Assembly (NCBI GenBank): GCA_902500785.1
Contig: CABVRW010000033.1
Location: 1-38,903, forward strand
Reading direction: 5' to 3'
Length of the DNA: 38,903 nucleotides
Origin: an uncultured Nitrospira sp.
GTDB taxonomy: Bacteria > Nitrospirota > Nitrospiria > Nitrospirales > Nitrospiraceae
Below are positions 6,913 through 17,154 of this stretch, piece after piece. The notes under the pieces were generated by a model. It worked only from the letters and a program-made list of their open reading frames with translations. It did no database searches and had not been told where the DNA came from. Both the position numbers and the translations under genes were made by a program. The number at the start of each line of letters is the position of its first letter. Within the stretch, counting starts at the first letter, position 1.

Positions 6913-7877
6913 TGGCGGCGCTGAGCCGGAGCCGGTTGTCCGCCTCCGTTTTTGAAGCAGGTCGCGGTGCGCTTGCCGGTGATCGAGCCCCATCCCCCGG
7001 CCGTATTTACAAAAGTCCCTTCCAATCGTTGGCCTTCCGCCGAAAATAACAGGCTGTCCTCCTGCACACCCGCTCGCGTTTCCCACCGCAAGTACACGCT
7101 GTCGCCAAGCACGGTGATTTCCGCAGGGCTGATCGACGCAACGGTTCCCGGCGGGGCGAAGATCACGGATGTCTTTTCTTCGCGATGATTCTGATGGTTG
7201 TGTATGGACCATTGCCACGTGCCGCACAATCGGGCGAGTCCGCGCTGCTGCCGAACCTGATCTTTCCAATTGTAGAGACGGAACCACTCTCGATGCACGG
7301 TGTCCATCGCCCATGTTTCGATATGGGCGATCGCTCCATTGATGGACACGGTCATATCCTGCGGCGGCGAGTCTTTGATACCGAGCAGCAGCTGGTGCAA
7401 GGCTGGCTCGAGCGCCGTGCCTTCGGTCAGCCAGGCCCTCTGCGCATCAATCTGTCGTTGTACTCCATCCCGTTGCTCGGTTCCGGCGGACGTGCCGAGG
7501 TCTCTGGCGGCCTGTGTCAGTTGCAATGCCGCAAGCCCGCGCACGAGTTCCTTCGCCGACCGCGTGAGATCGGAAATCATGAGCTCTTGGCTCATGGCCG
7601 CCGTGAGACCTTTGGCTCCGAGCGTCAAGGCTACGTCCTGCAAGCCCAGCTGTGGACCGATCACGGCCTTAAACAGGCTCAGCGGGTCGCCCTGGGTCGG
7701 GAGGGCCGCCAGTGGGGCGGCAGTGACCCGCACCAGGTCCTGAAACGCGGGTAGGCGATCGGCAAGAGTCGGTTGGACTTGAGGCGGAGGCTCGTCGGCC
7801 CCGGCCGCAATCCCTGCGGCTAGACTGGTGGCGACACAACAGGCAATGAGCAACCGACGAACTGGATGATTCAGCAT
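6906..7877 (-). CDS. Hypothetical exported protein
   Basis: The 323-residue protein begins with a clear secretory signal (basic start, hydrophobic core LLIACCVATSLAAGIAAGA, cleavage probably after an Ala near residue 26). There is no lipobox at the end of the core, so it should be periplasmic or exported. Residues about 40-200 look helical and Leu/Ala-rich. From about residue 220 the sequence turns strand-rich, with Trp and Gly at intervals (LCGTWQWSIHNH, VYLRWETRAG), which suggests a small beta-barrel or lipocalin-like end domain. The family is not recognised. GAGGGAAAG lies about 11 nt before ATG 7877. Its 3' end overlaps the convergent DUF423 gene by 7 bp. Confidence 0.7.
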   Translation of the reverse strand: MLNHPVRRLLIACCVATSLAAGIAAGADEPPPQVQPTLADRLPAFQDLVRVTAAPLAALPTQGDPLSLFKAVIGPQLGLQDVALTLGAKGLTAAMSQELMISDLTRSAKELVRGLAALQLTQAARDLGTSAGTEQRDGVQRQIDAQRAWLTEGTALEPALHQLLLGIKDSPPQDMTVSINGAIAHIETWAMDTVHREWFRLYNWKDQVRQQRGLARLCGTWQWSIHNHQNHREEKTSVIFAPPGTVASISPAEITVLGDSVYLRWETRAGVQEDSLLFSAEGQRLEGTFVNTAGGWGSITGKRTATCFKNGGGQPAPAQRRHH

Positions 7878-7987
7878 GGGGGAGGTGACTTTCCCTCAGT
7901 TGACCACACGTGAGCAGGAGACCAGGACCTTCGGCTTGCGGACATCTCCCGCTCGCCGTCGCCGGCCGCCTCACCCATCGATGTCCG

Positions 7988-8779
7988 TTATGTCCCTTGA
8001 AAGGACGTTTTGAGAAATGCCACGGTGGCGTCCCAGGCTTGGGTAGCTGCCTCCGCATGATAGCCGGTTGGACGAGTCTCATCACAGAATGCGTGCGCGG
8101 TGCCTGGATAGGTCTTAATCTCAATGCGTTTTCCCTGGCTCGCGGCAGCCTGGAGATGATCGACATCCTGCTGCGTGGCCCAGGTGTCCTGTTCGGCTTG
8201 ATGATACAGCAAGGGGCTCATCATGCTGTTCAGATTGTCTGGAGCCGTCACTTTTCCGTAATAGGCGACGGCTGCCCGCAGGCGCTTGCGTTGACAGGCA
8301 AACCGGATCGCCAGGGAGGCGCCCATGCCGAAACCGACGACACCGTGGATATTGCGTTTGGTATGCTCTGTGGTGTTGAGATATTCACAACAAGTGTTGA
8401 TGTCCTGAAGCAAGAGTTGGTCGTTGCACTTGGCCAGCAGCGCCTCCGCGACCTCGGCGTTGGCGGTGACCATGCCGCCGAGCCGCCCGTACAACTTCGG
8501 AATGATCACCCCGTACCCTTCGCAGGCCAACCTGGCGCCAAGGTCCGTGATCTGAGAATTCATGCCCCACCAGTCGTGCAACAACACGATGCCGGGGTAA
8601 GCAATTTTGTCTTGCGGCCAGAACTGAATACATTCGACCTGCACGTCTTTGCTCACGCGCGTGCGGATGTAGGGGTCCACCATCGCATCCGTCGCGGTGG
8701 GGATCGCCATCCCACTCGGAAAGCGAGCCGTACCGGTTCCGATCTGATCGAGTGCAAAGGGTGCTGCCTGAGTAGTCAT
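7988..8779 (-). CDS. Dienelactone-hydrolase family protein lacking the usual nucleophile
   Basis: The 263-residue alpha/beta-hydrolase matches the dienelactone hydrolase family: YPGIVLLHDWWGMN (strand and oxyanion region), IIPKLYGR, the elbow VVGFGMGASLA (149-153), and the ending YPGTAHAF with the probable catalytic His229. An acidic residue (E196 or D198) precedes it. The family nucleophile is Cys in G-x-C-x-G; here that position is Gly151 (codon GGC, one base from TGC). Either the enzyme works differently or it has lost hydrolase activity. Typical substrates are dienelactones and other cyclic esters, but nothing nearby suggests an aromatic-degradation pathway. It appears cytoplasmic and transcribed alone. 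AAAGGA stands about 11 nt before ATG 8779. Confidence 0.82.
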   Translation of the reverse strand: MTTQAAPFALDQIGTGTARFPSGMAIPTATDAMVDPYIRTRVSKDVQVECIQFWPQDKIAYPGIVLLHDWWGMNSQITDLGARLACEGYGVIIPKLYGRLGGMVTANAEVAEALLAKCNDQLLLQDINTCCEYLNTTEHTKRNIHGVVGFGMGASLAIRFACQRKRLRAAVAYYGKVTAPDNLNSMMSPLLYHQAEQDTWATQQDVDHLQAAASQGKRIEIKTYPGTAHAFCDETRPTGYHAEAATQAWDATVAFLKTSFQGT

Positions 8780-8930
8780 GGGCGATGGGGTCCTTTCTCG
8801 ATTAGCGTCTGTGTCCGTCGTATTCGTTCGGTACTATAGGGAGCGTATTTGGGCGTTGTCAATCGAGACGGCGGCTGACGGATCGAGCCATTGACCAGCC
8901 GCGGTCGGGTCGGTAGAGTGCGCGACAACG

Positions 8931-9923
8931 ATGTCTCACGAACCTTGCACACCTCTTGGAATCGGACTGATCGGACTTGGGCGCCACGGCAGCCGGTACG
9001 CCAAACATCTGCTGCATGACCTTCCTGACGTTCGCCTGGTGGCAGTCAGCCGCCGTCGGACGACAGAAGGAAATGGGCTTGCATCCGCTCCGACCGTGCC
9101 ATGTTACTCAGACTACCATGAGTTGATTGCCGACCCTCAGGTAGAGGCTGTGGTGGTGGTGACGCCCCCGGCGCTGAATCGGGAGATCTGTCTGGCCGTT
9201 GCGGAGGCGAAGAAAGCCCTATTAGTGGAGAAGCCGCTGGCAACGACGGCGGAGGATGCCCGTGCCATCGCCCGTGCGGCGCAGGGGAGCCGGCAAACCA
9301 TGATGACCGCGCAAACCCTGCGGTTTGATGCCGCGGTGGTTGCGCTATGTGAGCGACAGGCCCAGATCGGCGTCCTCCAGTATCTCAGCCTGGTCAGTCG
9401 AATGGAGCCGCATGGGCTCCCGGAGGACGGCCGTGGTTTCGGCGGACGAGGCTGTTTGCTCGAGACCGGGATTCACCTCTTGGATTTAGCTCGCCGCGTG
9501 ACGGGAGACGACATTCACACGGTGTCCTGCGAGATGGATGTGGTTCCTCCGGAGGGGGGGGCGGAACGCCGGATCGTGGGCCGCCTAACCACCAGACGCG
9601 GGTTGGTATGCCTGTTGGATGTGTCGCGGGTATCGTCTGGACGGATCGGCCGAGTCGAGTTGATCGGAACCGAAGGCCAGTTGTCGGCGGACTGGTGCGC
9701 GCAACAGGTGATCCAGGTCTCTGCTCGGCCCGGTGCCGGGGTTTGGCCGAGCGCCGCGGAGCCCACCGTGCTCCTCACGCTACGCGCCTTCGTGCGATCG
9801 ATACGCGACGGCCTGCCGCCTCCGGTGAGCATCGAAGACGGCAAGCGCGCGGTTGAAATCGCCGAAGCCTGTTATGCCTCCGCCCGGCAGGGTGGACAGG
9901 TCGTGTCGGTCGAATGTCTGTGA
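8931..9923 (+). CDS. Gfo/Idh/MocA family NAD(P)-dependent oxidoreductase
   Basis: The 330-residue protein has an N-terminal Rossmann fold with GIGLIGLGRHGSRYAKHLL (nucleotide-binding Gly-rich loop) and the family hallmark VEKPLATT, whose Lys acts in catalysis. The C-terminal alpha/beta domain includes LETGIHLLDLARRVTG, where the His of the G-x-H-x-x-D block normally contacts substrate. Members oxidise or reduce sugars, inositols, biliverdin or related ketones; the substrate here cannot be read from the sequence. It has no signal peptide and should be cytoplasmic. It is convergent with the small RAM-domain gene, with one base between the stop codons, and no sugar-metabolism gene is adjacent. 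Confidence 0.88.
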   Translation: MSHEPCTPLGIGLIGLGRHGSRYAKHLLHDLPDVRLVAVSRRRTTEGNGLASAPTVPCYSDYHELIADPQVEAVVVVTPPALNREICLAVAEAKKALLVEKPLATTAEDARAIARAAQGSRQTMMTAQTLRFDAAVVALCERQAQIGVLQYLSLVSRMEPHGLPEDGRGFGGRGCLLETGIHLLDLARRVTGDDIHTVSCEMDVVPPEGGAERRIVGRLTTRRGLVCLLDVSRVSSGRIGRVELIGTEGQLSADWCAQQVIQVSARPGAGVWPSAAEPTVLLTLRAFVRSIRDGLPPPVSIEDGKRAVEIAEACYASARQGGQVVSVECL

Positions 9924-9924
9924 A

Positions 9925-10161
9925 CTAGGTTTCTGCAACGATATGCGTGTCGGTTTCTTCTACCCCTTCGATGGCGTGAATTCGCGTGATCACGACATCC
10001 GACAAGGCCCGTTCATCCGCCACATTGATAAAGACGAAAATGTCAGGTTGGCCAAAGCAGGCGTGAATCTGTTCCACGCCGACAATGCTCTTGAGGGCGG
10101 TAAGCACCGACTTGCCCTTGCCTGCCTTGACCTTGATGAGAATGTACGCTTTCGTTGCCAT
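9925..10161 (-). CDS. Stand-alone Lrp/AsnC-type ligand-binding (RAM) domain protein
   Basis: The 78-residue protein is a single RAM domain (alpha/beta sandwich) without the helix-turn-helix part of Lrp/AsnC regulators. KAYILIKVKAGKGKSVLTAL opens the first strand and helix, and IVGVEQIHACFGQPDIFVFINV is the ligand-pocket region. In Lrp proteins this domain binds amino acids and drives oligomer formation; free RAM proteins may sense amino acids or modulate partners. It has no DNA-binding segment. It is followed by a separate unknown gene on the same strand, upstream at 10233-10922, with about 70 bp between them. Confidence 0.85.
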   Translation of the reverse strand: MATKAYILIKVKAGKGKSVLTALKSIVGVEQIHACFGQPDIFVFINVADERALSDVVITRIHAIEGVEETDTHIVAET

Positions 10162-10232
10162 GATGCCTCCTTGGACTACAAGTCGTGATCTGCAGACGCT
10201 CGATCTCGTCGACGCCCGCTGCTAGGGGACGG

Positions 10233-10922
10233 TCACTCCGATTTGGCGCCGGGCATTTCCCGGCGACGCTGAGCATAGACCTCCTGGAAGGTTTTGCCCT
10301 GGGTGGACAATGCGGTGGTGCTCTGTTGATACAACTGGGCAAGGATGTCGAAGTCCTGCTTGCCGATATTGAACTCCCGGAATCCTTCGCTGAGCCCCTC
10401 GGCATTCCAGGCCTGGTCGGTTTGTCCGGCCACAATCACCGCATCGAAGGTATCCGCCGACCAGCCGTTCTGTCGAAAGGAGGCTTCGACCTCCTCGGCA
10501 CGAGGGCCGAGCGTGACGCGATGCGCGTCCGTAAAAAACTGCCGGATCGCCGGATGGTTGCTCTTTAAGAAGGCGGACTGAAATTGAATGACGGCTTTGA
10601 TGATGCCGTTGGCTTGAGGTGTGCCCTCCGGCGGCAGAATCCCGGCGTCTTCAAACGTTGCGAGCAGCGCCATGACGGACCCGATATACACCGAGGCGGT
10701 TCGCGCCGGCTGGGCGGCCGTCTGTGTCACGGCGATCGGGTCTGCGTTCCATATCCGACTCAGAGCCATGTCAGGGAAGAAGATGGCCAGAAGAGCCAGC
10801 CCGGCCAGGTATAGGCGCTGTCGTGGTGCCCACCGGCCAGGCTTCCCCCGAATGGCGCCCGGAGCCCCAACCATTCTGGAGAGCGACAGGGGACCGCGCC
10901 GAGCATCACGTGCTGTTGCCAT
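10233..10922 (-). CDS. Hypothetical protein with an N-terminal membrane anchor
   Basis: The 229-residue protein has a basic N-terminus of about 35 residues followed by one hydrophobic segment (LYLAGLALLAIFFPDMALS) and a soluble, mostly helical remainder of about 170 residues. It is probably anchored with its main part in the periplasm. The family is not recognised. An ATG at 10931 would add three residues, but TATAAT on the minus strand (10930-10935) overlaps that codon, which places the transcript start close to ATG 10922 and hints at a leaderless mRNA. No Shine-Dalgarno sequence is seen. An in-frame Met nearer the hydrophobic segment, after SLSR, is also possible. Confidence 0.55.
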   Translation of the reverse strand: MATARDARRGPLSLSRMVGAPGAIRGKPGRWAPRQRLYLAGLALLAIFFPDMALSRIWNADPIAVTQTAAQPARTASVYIGSVMALLATFEDAGILPPEGTPQANGIIKAVIQFQSAFLKSNHPAIRQFFTDAHRVTLGPRAEEVEASFRQNGWSADTFDAVIVAGQTDQAWNAEGLSEGFREFNIGKQDFDILAQLYQQSTTALSTQGKTFQEVYAQRRREMPGAKSE

Positions 10923-10929
10923 GGCGGGC

Positions 10930-10935
10930 ATTATA
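10930..10935 (-). promoter_or_regulatory. Consensus -10 box overlapping an ATG
   Basis: TATAAT on the minus strand (plus-strand ATTATA) covers ATG 10931. The matching -35 region (GTAGCG, 18 bp upstream) is poor. The box is six of six to the consensus. Confidence 0.4.
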
Positions 10936-10998
10936 CAGAACAGCCATAGGGCACGCTACCGCACATGAGGAGGTCTGAGAGAGGCGGGGAGGTGGCGA

Positions 10999-11028
10999 TT
11001 GAATTCGTCCCGACCGATTGCCTATAAT
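10999..11028 (+). promoter_or_regulatory. Strong predicted sigma-70 promoter of the yifB/comM operon
   Basis: TTGAAT (10999-11004) and TATAAT (11023-11028) are separated by 18 bp. The expected transcript start near 11035 gives a leader of about 70 nt, which contains the 10-bp palindrome ACGACGTCGT just before the coding region. Confidence 0.6.
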
Positions 11029-11105
11029 CCAGCCACTGGAGCCGATTTGCGACTGGTTCATGGTTCGTTGATTCTCGATCTGAGCGACGACGTCGTGGGG
11101 ACACC

Positions 11106-12635
11106 GTGCTGGCCAATGTCTTGAGTGCAGCGATTGTGGGAGTCGACGCGCACCTGGTGGATGTGGAAGTCGATATCTCCTCCGGCCTTCCTCAGTTCTC
11201 GATCGTCGGCCTTCCGGATGCCACGGTGCGGGAGAGTCGTGATCGGGTTCGTGCCGCGCTCAAGAACAGCGGTTTCCACTTTCCAGTGAAAAAAGTCACG
11301 GTCAACCTGGCGCCGGCAAACATCAAGAAGGAAGGTGCCGGACTCGATTTGGCTATCGCGCTGGGCATTCTGACGGCAGAAGACATCATTCCGTCTGAAG
11401 CGGTGACGGGGTATGTGTTTGTGGGAGAACTCTCGTTGGATGGTCGACTGAAGCCCATTCCAGGCGCGCTCTCGATCGGAATCGCCTGTCGCCGTCGTCA
11501 TCGCGTGCTGGTGTCGGCCGAGAACGCTGAGGAAGCCGCCCTGGTCGAGGGCACGGAAGTGTTCCCGATTCATACGCTGCCACAGGCGGTAGAATTCCTT
11601 CGCGGCGCCCAAACCATCGCTCCGCTGGTGGTGTTGCAGGACGATTCCACCTCCATCGGGCGCCGCGAAGACGAAGACTTTGCCGACGTACTGGGGCAGG
11701 CGCACGCGAAACGGGCACTCGAGGTGGCAGCCGCGGGAGGGCATAATTTACTCATGATGGGTCCGCCGGGAGCCGGCAAGACGATGCTGGCTCGCCGCCT
11801 GCCCGGGATCTTGCCCCTATTGGCGCAGGAGGAAGCCCTGGAGACCAGTCGTATTCATAGCGTGGTCGGGCAGCTGTCGAGAGAGCAGCCGCTCATGCGC
11901 CGCCGTCCGTTTCGAGCTCCGCACCATAGTATTTCCGAGGCAGGTCTCATCGGTGGCGGGACGATGCCACGACCTGGGGAAGTCTCGCTTGCCCACAATG
12001 GGGTGCTGTTTTTGGATGAGGCCGGTGAGTTTGGCCGGGCGACACTCGACGGGTTGAGACAACCACTTGAGGACGGCCATGTGACCGTGACGCGTGCCAG
12101 TGGCTCACTGCGGTTTCCTGCCCGATTCATGTTCGTAGCCGCGATGAACCCCTGTCCCTGCGGGTATTATGGCGACCGTACCAAGGACTGTGTCTGCAGC
12201 GCCGCACAGGTGCGCCGGTACCGGGGGCGTCTGTCCGGCCCGCTGTTGGACCGCCTGGATCTGCAAATCGAAGTGCCGGCCGTGCCGATTCGGACGTTGG
12301 GCGACGATGGGGCCAGGACCGATTCGTCCGCCGTCATCCGCACGAGAGTGGTGGCCGCACGGGCGCGCCAGGTGGAACGGTATGGTCGCGATGGCATGTA
12401 CACCAATGCACAATTGAAACCGCGCCACTTGAAGCAGTATTGTGCATTGGATAATCAAGGCCGCGAGTTGCTGGAACAGGCTATGACCCGGTTGGGGTTT
12501 TCGGCTCGCGCGCACGGACGCATTCTTCGAGTGGCGCGCACTATTGCCGACTTGGCCGAGTCTGATAGTATCGGGCCGGCCCATCTGGCCGAGGCCATTC
12601 AATACCGAAGTTTTGATCGCCGAGTGGAGTTGTGA
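11106..12635 (+). CDS. comM: YifB/ComM family Mg-chelatase-like AAA+ ATPase
   Basis: The 509-residue protein has the family's normal length. It opens LANVLSAAIVGVDAHLVDVEVD, the usual start of YifB, which supports GTG 11106. Residues about 20-120 form the Lon-protease-like S5 fold domain. The AAA+ core has Walker A GPPGAGKTMLARRLPG, Walker B VLFLDEAGEF and the Mg-chelatase blocks RPFRAPHHSISEAGLIGGG and NPCPCGYYGD, followed by a C-terminal Mg-chelatase domain. ComM of Vibrio and Haemophilus is a hexameric helicase that drives branch migration during natural transformation, but YifB is also widespread in species not known to be competent. Two small genes follow, the first overlapping by 4 bp, so they are probably co-transcribed. 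Confidence 0.95.
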   Translation: MLANVLSAAIVGVDAHLVDVEVDISSGLPQFSIVGLPDATVRESRDRVRAALKNSGFHFPVKKVTVNLAPANIKKEGAGLDLAIALGILTAEDIIPSEAVTGYVFVGELSLDGRLKPIPGALSIGIACRRRHRVLVSAENAEEAALVEGTEVFPIHTLPQAVEFLRGAQTIAPLVVLQDDSTSIGRREDEDFADVLGQAHAKRALEVAAAGGHNLLMMGPPGAGKTMLARRLPGILPLLAQEEALETSRIHSVVGQLSREQPLMRRRPFRAPHHSISEAGLIGGGTMPRPGEVSLAHNGVLFLDEAGEFGRATLDGLRQPLEDGHVTVTRASGSLRFPARFMFVAAMNPCPCGYYGDRTKDCVCSAAQVRRYRGRLSGPLLDRLDLQIEVPAVPIRTLGDDGARTDSSAVIRTRVVAARARQVERYGRDGMYTNAQLKPRHLKQYCALDNQGRELLEQAMTRLGFSARAHGRILRVARTIADLAESDSIGPAHLAEAIQYRSFDRRVEL

Positions 12636-12862
12636 AGGAATCTCCCGTCATCCATACCGCGCGAGTCTTCGCCTGGTGGTTCATTGTCGGGGCGACCATG
12701 GCGTTGGCGGTCATTCTCCTGCAGGGAGGGATCCGCGAGGCCATGCAAGCCCAAGGATCGGTGTGGGAGTTGAAGTTGGTGGAACTCTTGACGACGGTTC
12801 TGGGCGGAGGGTTACTCGGCGGATGTATCGCATTGATTCTAGATCGTATCAAGAAATCGTGA
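12632..12862 (+). CDS. Small two-helix membrane protein
   Basis: The 76-residue protein starts at GTG 12632, which overlaps the yifB stop codon (GTGA), so translation is probably coupled. Two hydrophobic segments are clear: FAWWFIVGATMALAVILL and VLGGGLLGGCIALILD, joined by a short amphipathic loop. It ends with a basic tail (DRIKKS). It belongs to no family I know. Its position suggests a role linked to YifB or simple operon hitch-hiking. Confidence 0.65.
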   Translation: MKESPVIHTARVFAWWFIVGATMALAVILLQGGIREAMQAQGSVWELKLVELLTTVLGGGLLGGCIALILDRIKKS

Positions 12863-12903
12863 CAGGCACCTTGCGGTGCCATGCAGCAGAAGGAGTCGTG
12901 GCA

Positions 12904-13329
12904 ATGGATATTGAAGTCGGTTCCAATCTGTACCGGAATTCCAACGGCATCATCGATATCGAAGGCGTTCCGCAGTTTGAAGTCGCCATCAAGGAACCGG
13001 CGCGAGCGTTGCTCGTGAACTTCGCGCTCTTCGACGACGTGGGGCGCATGATGGCAAAAGTGGTCGACAGCAATCTGACCTTCAATGAGCGCCGTGCCTA
13101 TCAGCTCGCCAAGAGTCCGACAAGTGTGTCGCTGAAACACGAAGAATCGGGGACGGTGGTTTTTATGTTGGAACTGCGCGAGGGCAATCGCGTCGTGTTC
13201 AGCCGGGGGTCGTTCCACACGATCAAGGGGCATCGCCTGGACGTGTCTCAGACCGAGTGGCGAATCGACAAAAAGCGTTTCAGCGGCAAAGACACGGATT
13301 CGAAGGGAGGGGCAGTATTCATCGGATAG
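12904..13329 (+). CDS. Hypothetical cytoplasmic, strand-rich protein
   Basis: The 141-residue protein starts at ATG 12904, with AAGGAG eight nt upstream; the frame is open much further back but that region belongs to the yifB and 12632 genes. It reads as alternating strands (NLYRNSNGIIDIEGVPQFEV, ALLVNFALFDDVG, GTVVFMLELREGNRVVFSRG), suggesting a beta-sandwich fold. There is no signal peptide or cysteine motif. It follows the small membrane protein by 41 bp and is likely the last gene of the yifB operon. The family was not recognised. Confidence 0.65.
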   Translation: MDIEVGSNLYRNSNGIIDIEGVPQFEVAIKEPARALLVNFALFDDVGRMMAKVVDSNLTFNERRAYQLAKSPTSVSLKHEESGTVVFMLELREGNRVVFSRGSFHTIKGHRLDVSQTEWRIDKKRFSGKDTDSKGGAVFIG

Positions 13330-13374
13330 CCGCCCTTCCGAAGTTTCGTCGCTCCCCTCCGCGTGGACCGTCGT

Positions 13375-15969
<2,595 letters not shown>

Positions 15970-16001
15970 ATGCTCACTCCTGGTGGGTGTATCTAGGGAA
16001 G

Positions 16002-16029
16002 AACATAATCATAGGGACGGGCAAGTCAA
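16002..16029 (-). promoter_or_regulatory. Predicted clpB promoter
   Basis: On the minus strand TTGACT (16024-16029) and TATGTT (16002-16007) are spaced by 16 bp, about 35 bp before the clpB start. No CIRCE element and no good sigma-32 -10 box (CCCCAT) was found at a proper distance from CTTGAC, so heat control cannot be read directly. Confidence 0.45.
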
Positions 16030-16094
16030 GAGCGCATGTCGCATCGTCTCCCGCTGCCGTTCTGAGGTCGGAGAGGCGCGAGTTGACTTGACCT

Positions 16095-16110
16095 GCCGGG
16101 TGCATCCGGC
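16095..16110 (+). promoter_or_regulatory. Near-perfect palindrome in the promoter region of the membrane-protein gene
   Basis: GCCGGGTGCATCCGGC is a 16-bp palindrome with one mismatched pair. It lies between a possible -35 TTGACC (16089-16094) and a possible but weak -10 TTATTG (16111-16116), i.e. in the promoter spacer, where a dimeric regulator could act. It could also be a chance inverted repeat. Confidence 0.35.
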
Positions 16111-16165
16111 TTATTGTCCGCCTCCAATACATAGGACGGGCTTCTCCACTCGGAGGGAGCCGGGT

Positions 16166-16201
16166 ATGAACGTTCATCTCGTTTCGACTGATCCATGCTG
16201 A
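16166..16201 (+). CDS. Putative 11-codon leader ORF (MNVHLVSTDPC)
   Basis: The best ribosome site in this region, GGAGGGAG (16152-16159), serves ATG 16166 rather than the downstream gene. The ORF encodes 11 residues and its TGA (16199-16201) overlaps the ATG 16195 of the membrane-protein gene, which has no ribosome site of its own. Translation of the downstream gene may therefore depend on ribosomes that finish here. Confidence 0.45.
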   Translation: MNVHLVSTDPC

Positions 16202-17013
16202 GCCTAGTTACTTCCACCTTGCATCTCTATCGAAACGCCTTGCAGGCGACCGGCCGCTCCCTGGTCCGTGGGTGGCTCGTAATACTTGCCGTCATTGTGT
16301 TTACTCTGCTCATGTTACTGGCGCACCAAATGGCCCGCCCCCTCGGCATGGTTGGCGGCTTTGTACTGGGGGCCGTCAATGCCTTGCTGATCGGCGCGAC
16401 CCTGAGTTTGATCGAGCAGACCATTAAAGGCGCGCGCGCCATTGCCATCGGCGACGTGTTGGAGAGTATGGGCCATTATTTTTGGGACGTCATCAGCGTC
16501 GGGTTCGTATTGTGGATTCCCACCATGCTCCTGGATACGAGTTTGCGGGCGAATCCGGACAGCCAATTCCTGGTCACGGCTTGCTTGCTGCTTGTGTTTA
16601 TCCTTCTGAATCCCGCGCCGGAAGTGATCTATCTGACCAGGCATGATTCGCCCCTTGATGTCTTGAAGCGAAGCTACGATTTCGTACTCGATAACTGGAT
16701 CGAATGGTTCCTGCCGATGGCGTTGGTGTTGGCGCCACTGGGAGTGTCTTTGTTCTTCAGACTGTCAAGTCAACTGGGGAGGGGAGCCGGGCTTGATTTC
16801 ATGCAATTGCTCATGGTGCCGTTTACCGTGCTGACCGCGTGGTTGATTGATCTGGGAATTTCTGCAGAACTGACCGGCACGATGGCGCTCTTACTGACAC
16901 CGCCGCTCATGGTCGGCATGCTCATCTTTCGCGGCCACCTGTTCGCGGCCTTATCTGCCACCTCCAGACGACAGCGCTTGTATCAGTCGCAGTTCCACGA
17001 CTCCGCTCGATAG
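16195..17013 (+). CDS. Hypothetical polytopic membrane protein
   Basis: The 272-residue protein has about six membrane helices: LVILAVIVFTLLMLLAHQM, MVGGFVLGAVNALLIGATL, VISVGFVLWIPTMLL, FLVTACLLLVFILLN, WFLPMALVLAPLGVSLFF and TGTMALLLTPPLMVGMLIF. The helix-breaking NPAPEVIYL after the fourth helix and a polar Asp-Asn-Trp loop are its most distinctive points. It resembles DUF-type inner-membrane proteins of unknown function; transport motifs were not seen. An in-frame stop lies two codons upstream, so ATG 16195 is the first possible ATG. The overlap with the leader ORF suggests coupled translation. A separate promoter region divides it from clpB. Confidence 0.7.
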   Translation: MLSLVTSTLHLYRNALQATGRSLVRGWLVILAVIVFTLLMLLAHQMARPLGMVGGFVLGAVNALLIGATLSLIEQTIKGARAIAIGDVLESMGHYFWDVISVGFVLWIPTMLLDTSLRANPDSQFLVTACLLLVFILLNPAPEVIYLTRHDSPLDVLKRSYDFVLDNWIEWFLPMALVLAPLGVSLFFRLSSQLGRGAGLDFMQLLMVPFTVLTAWLIDLGISAELTGTMALLLTPPLMVGMLIFRGHLFAALSATSRRQRLYQSQFHDSAR

Positions 17014-17154
17014 GAGGCGCTCCAGCCGTCACTCGTCCGCCCCTGTGCATAATATGGAGAACTTGTTGAGGGTGCGCTCGAAGTAGTGTATGGCTTAACC
17101 TACATTGCCTATGACTCTGGTCCTCGCGCGATTCACTGGGGAGGATGCGCCGTC

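Noticed and set aside
12544-13329. Longer 261-codon frame running through the yifB end and small membrane gene
   Set aside because: Its first 120 codons overlap two better-supported genes in another frame and lack family features; only the part from ATG 12904, with AAGGAG, is kept.
16008-16029. Sigma-32 or CIRCE control of clpB
   Set aside because: CTTGAC is present but no CCCCAT-like box lies at the right distance, and no CIRCE inverted repeat was seen.
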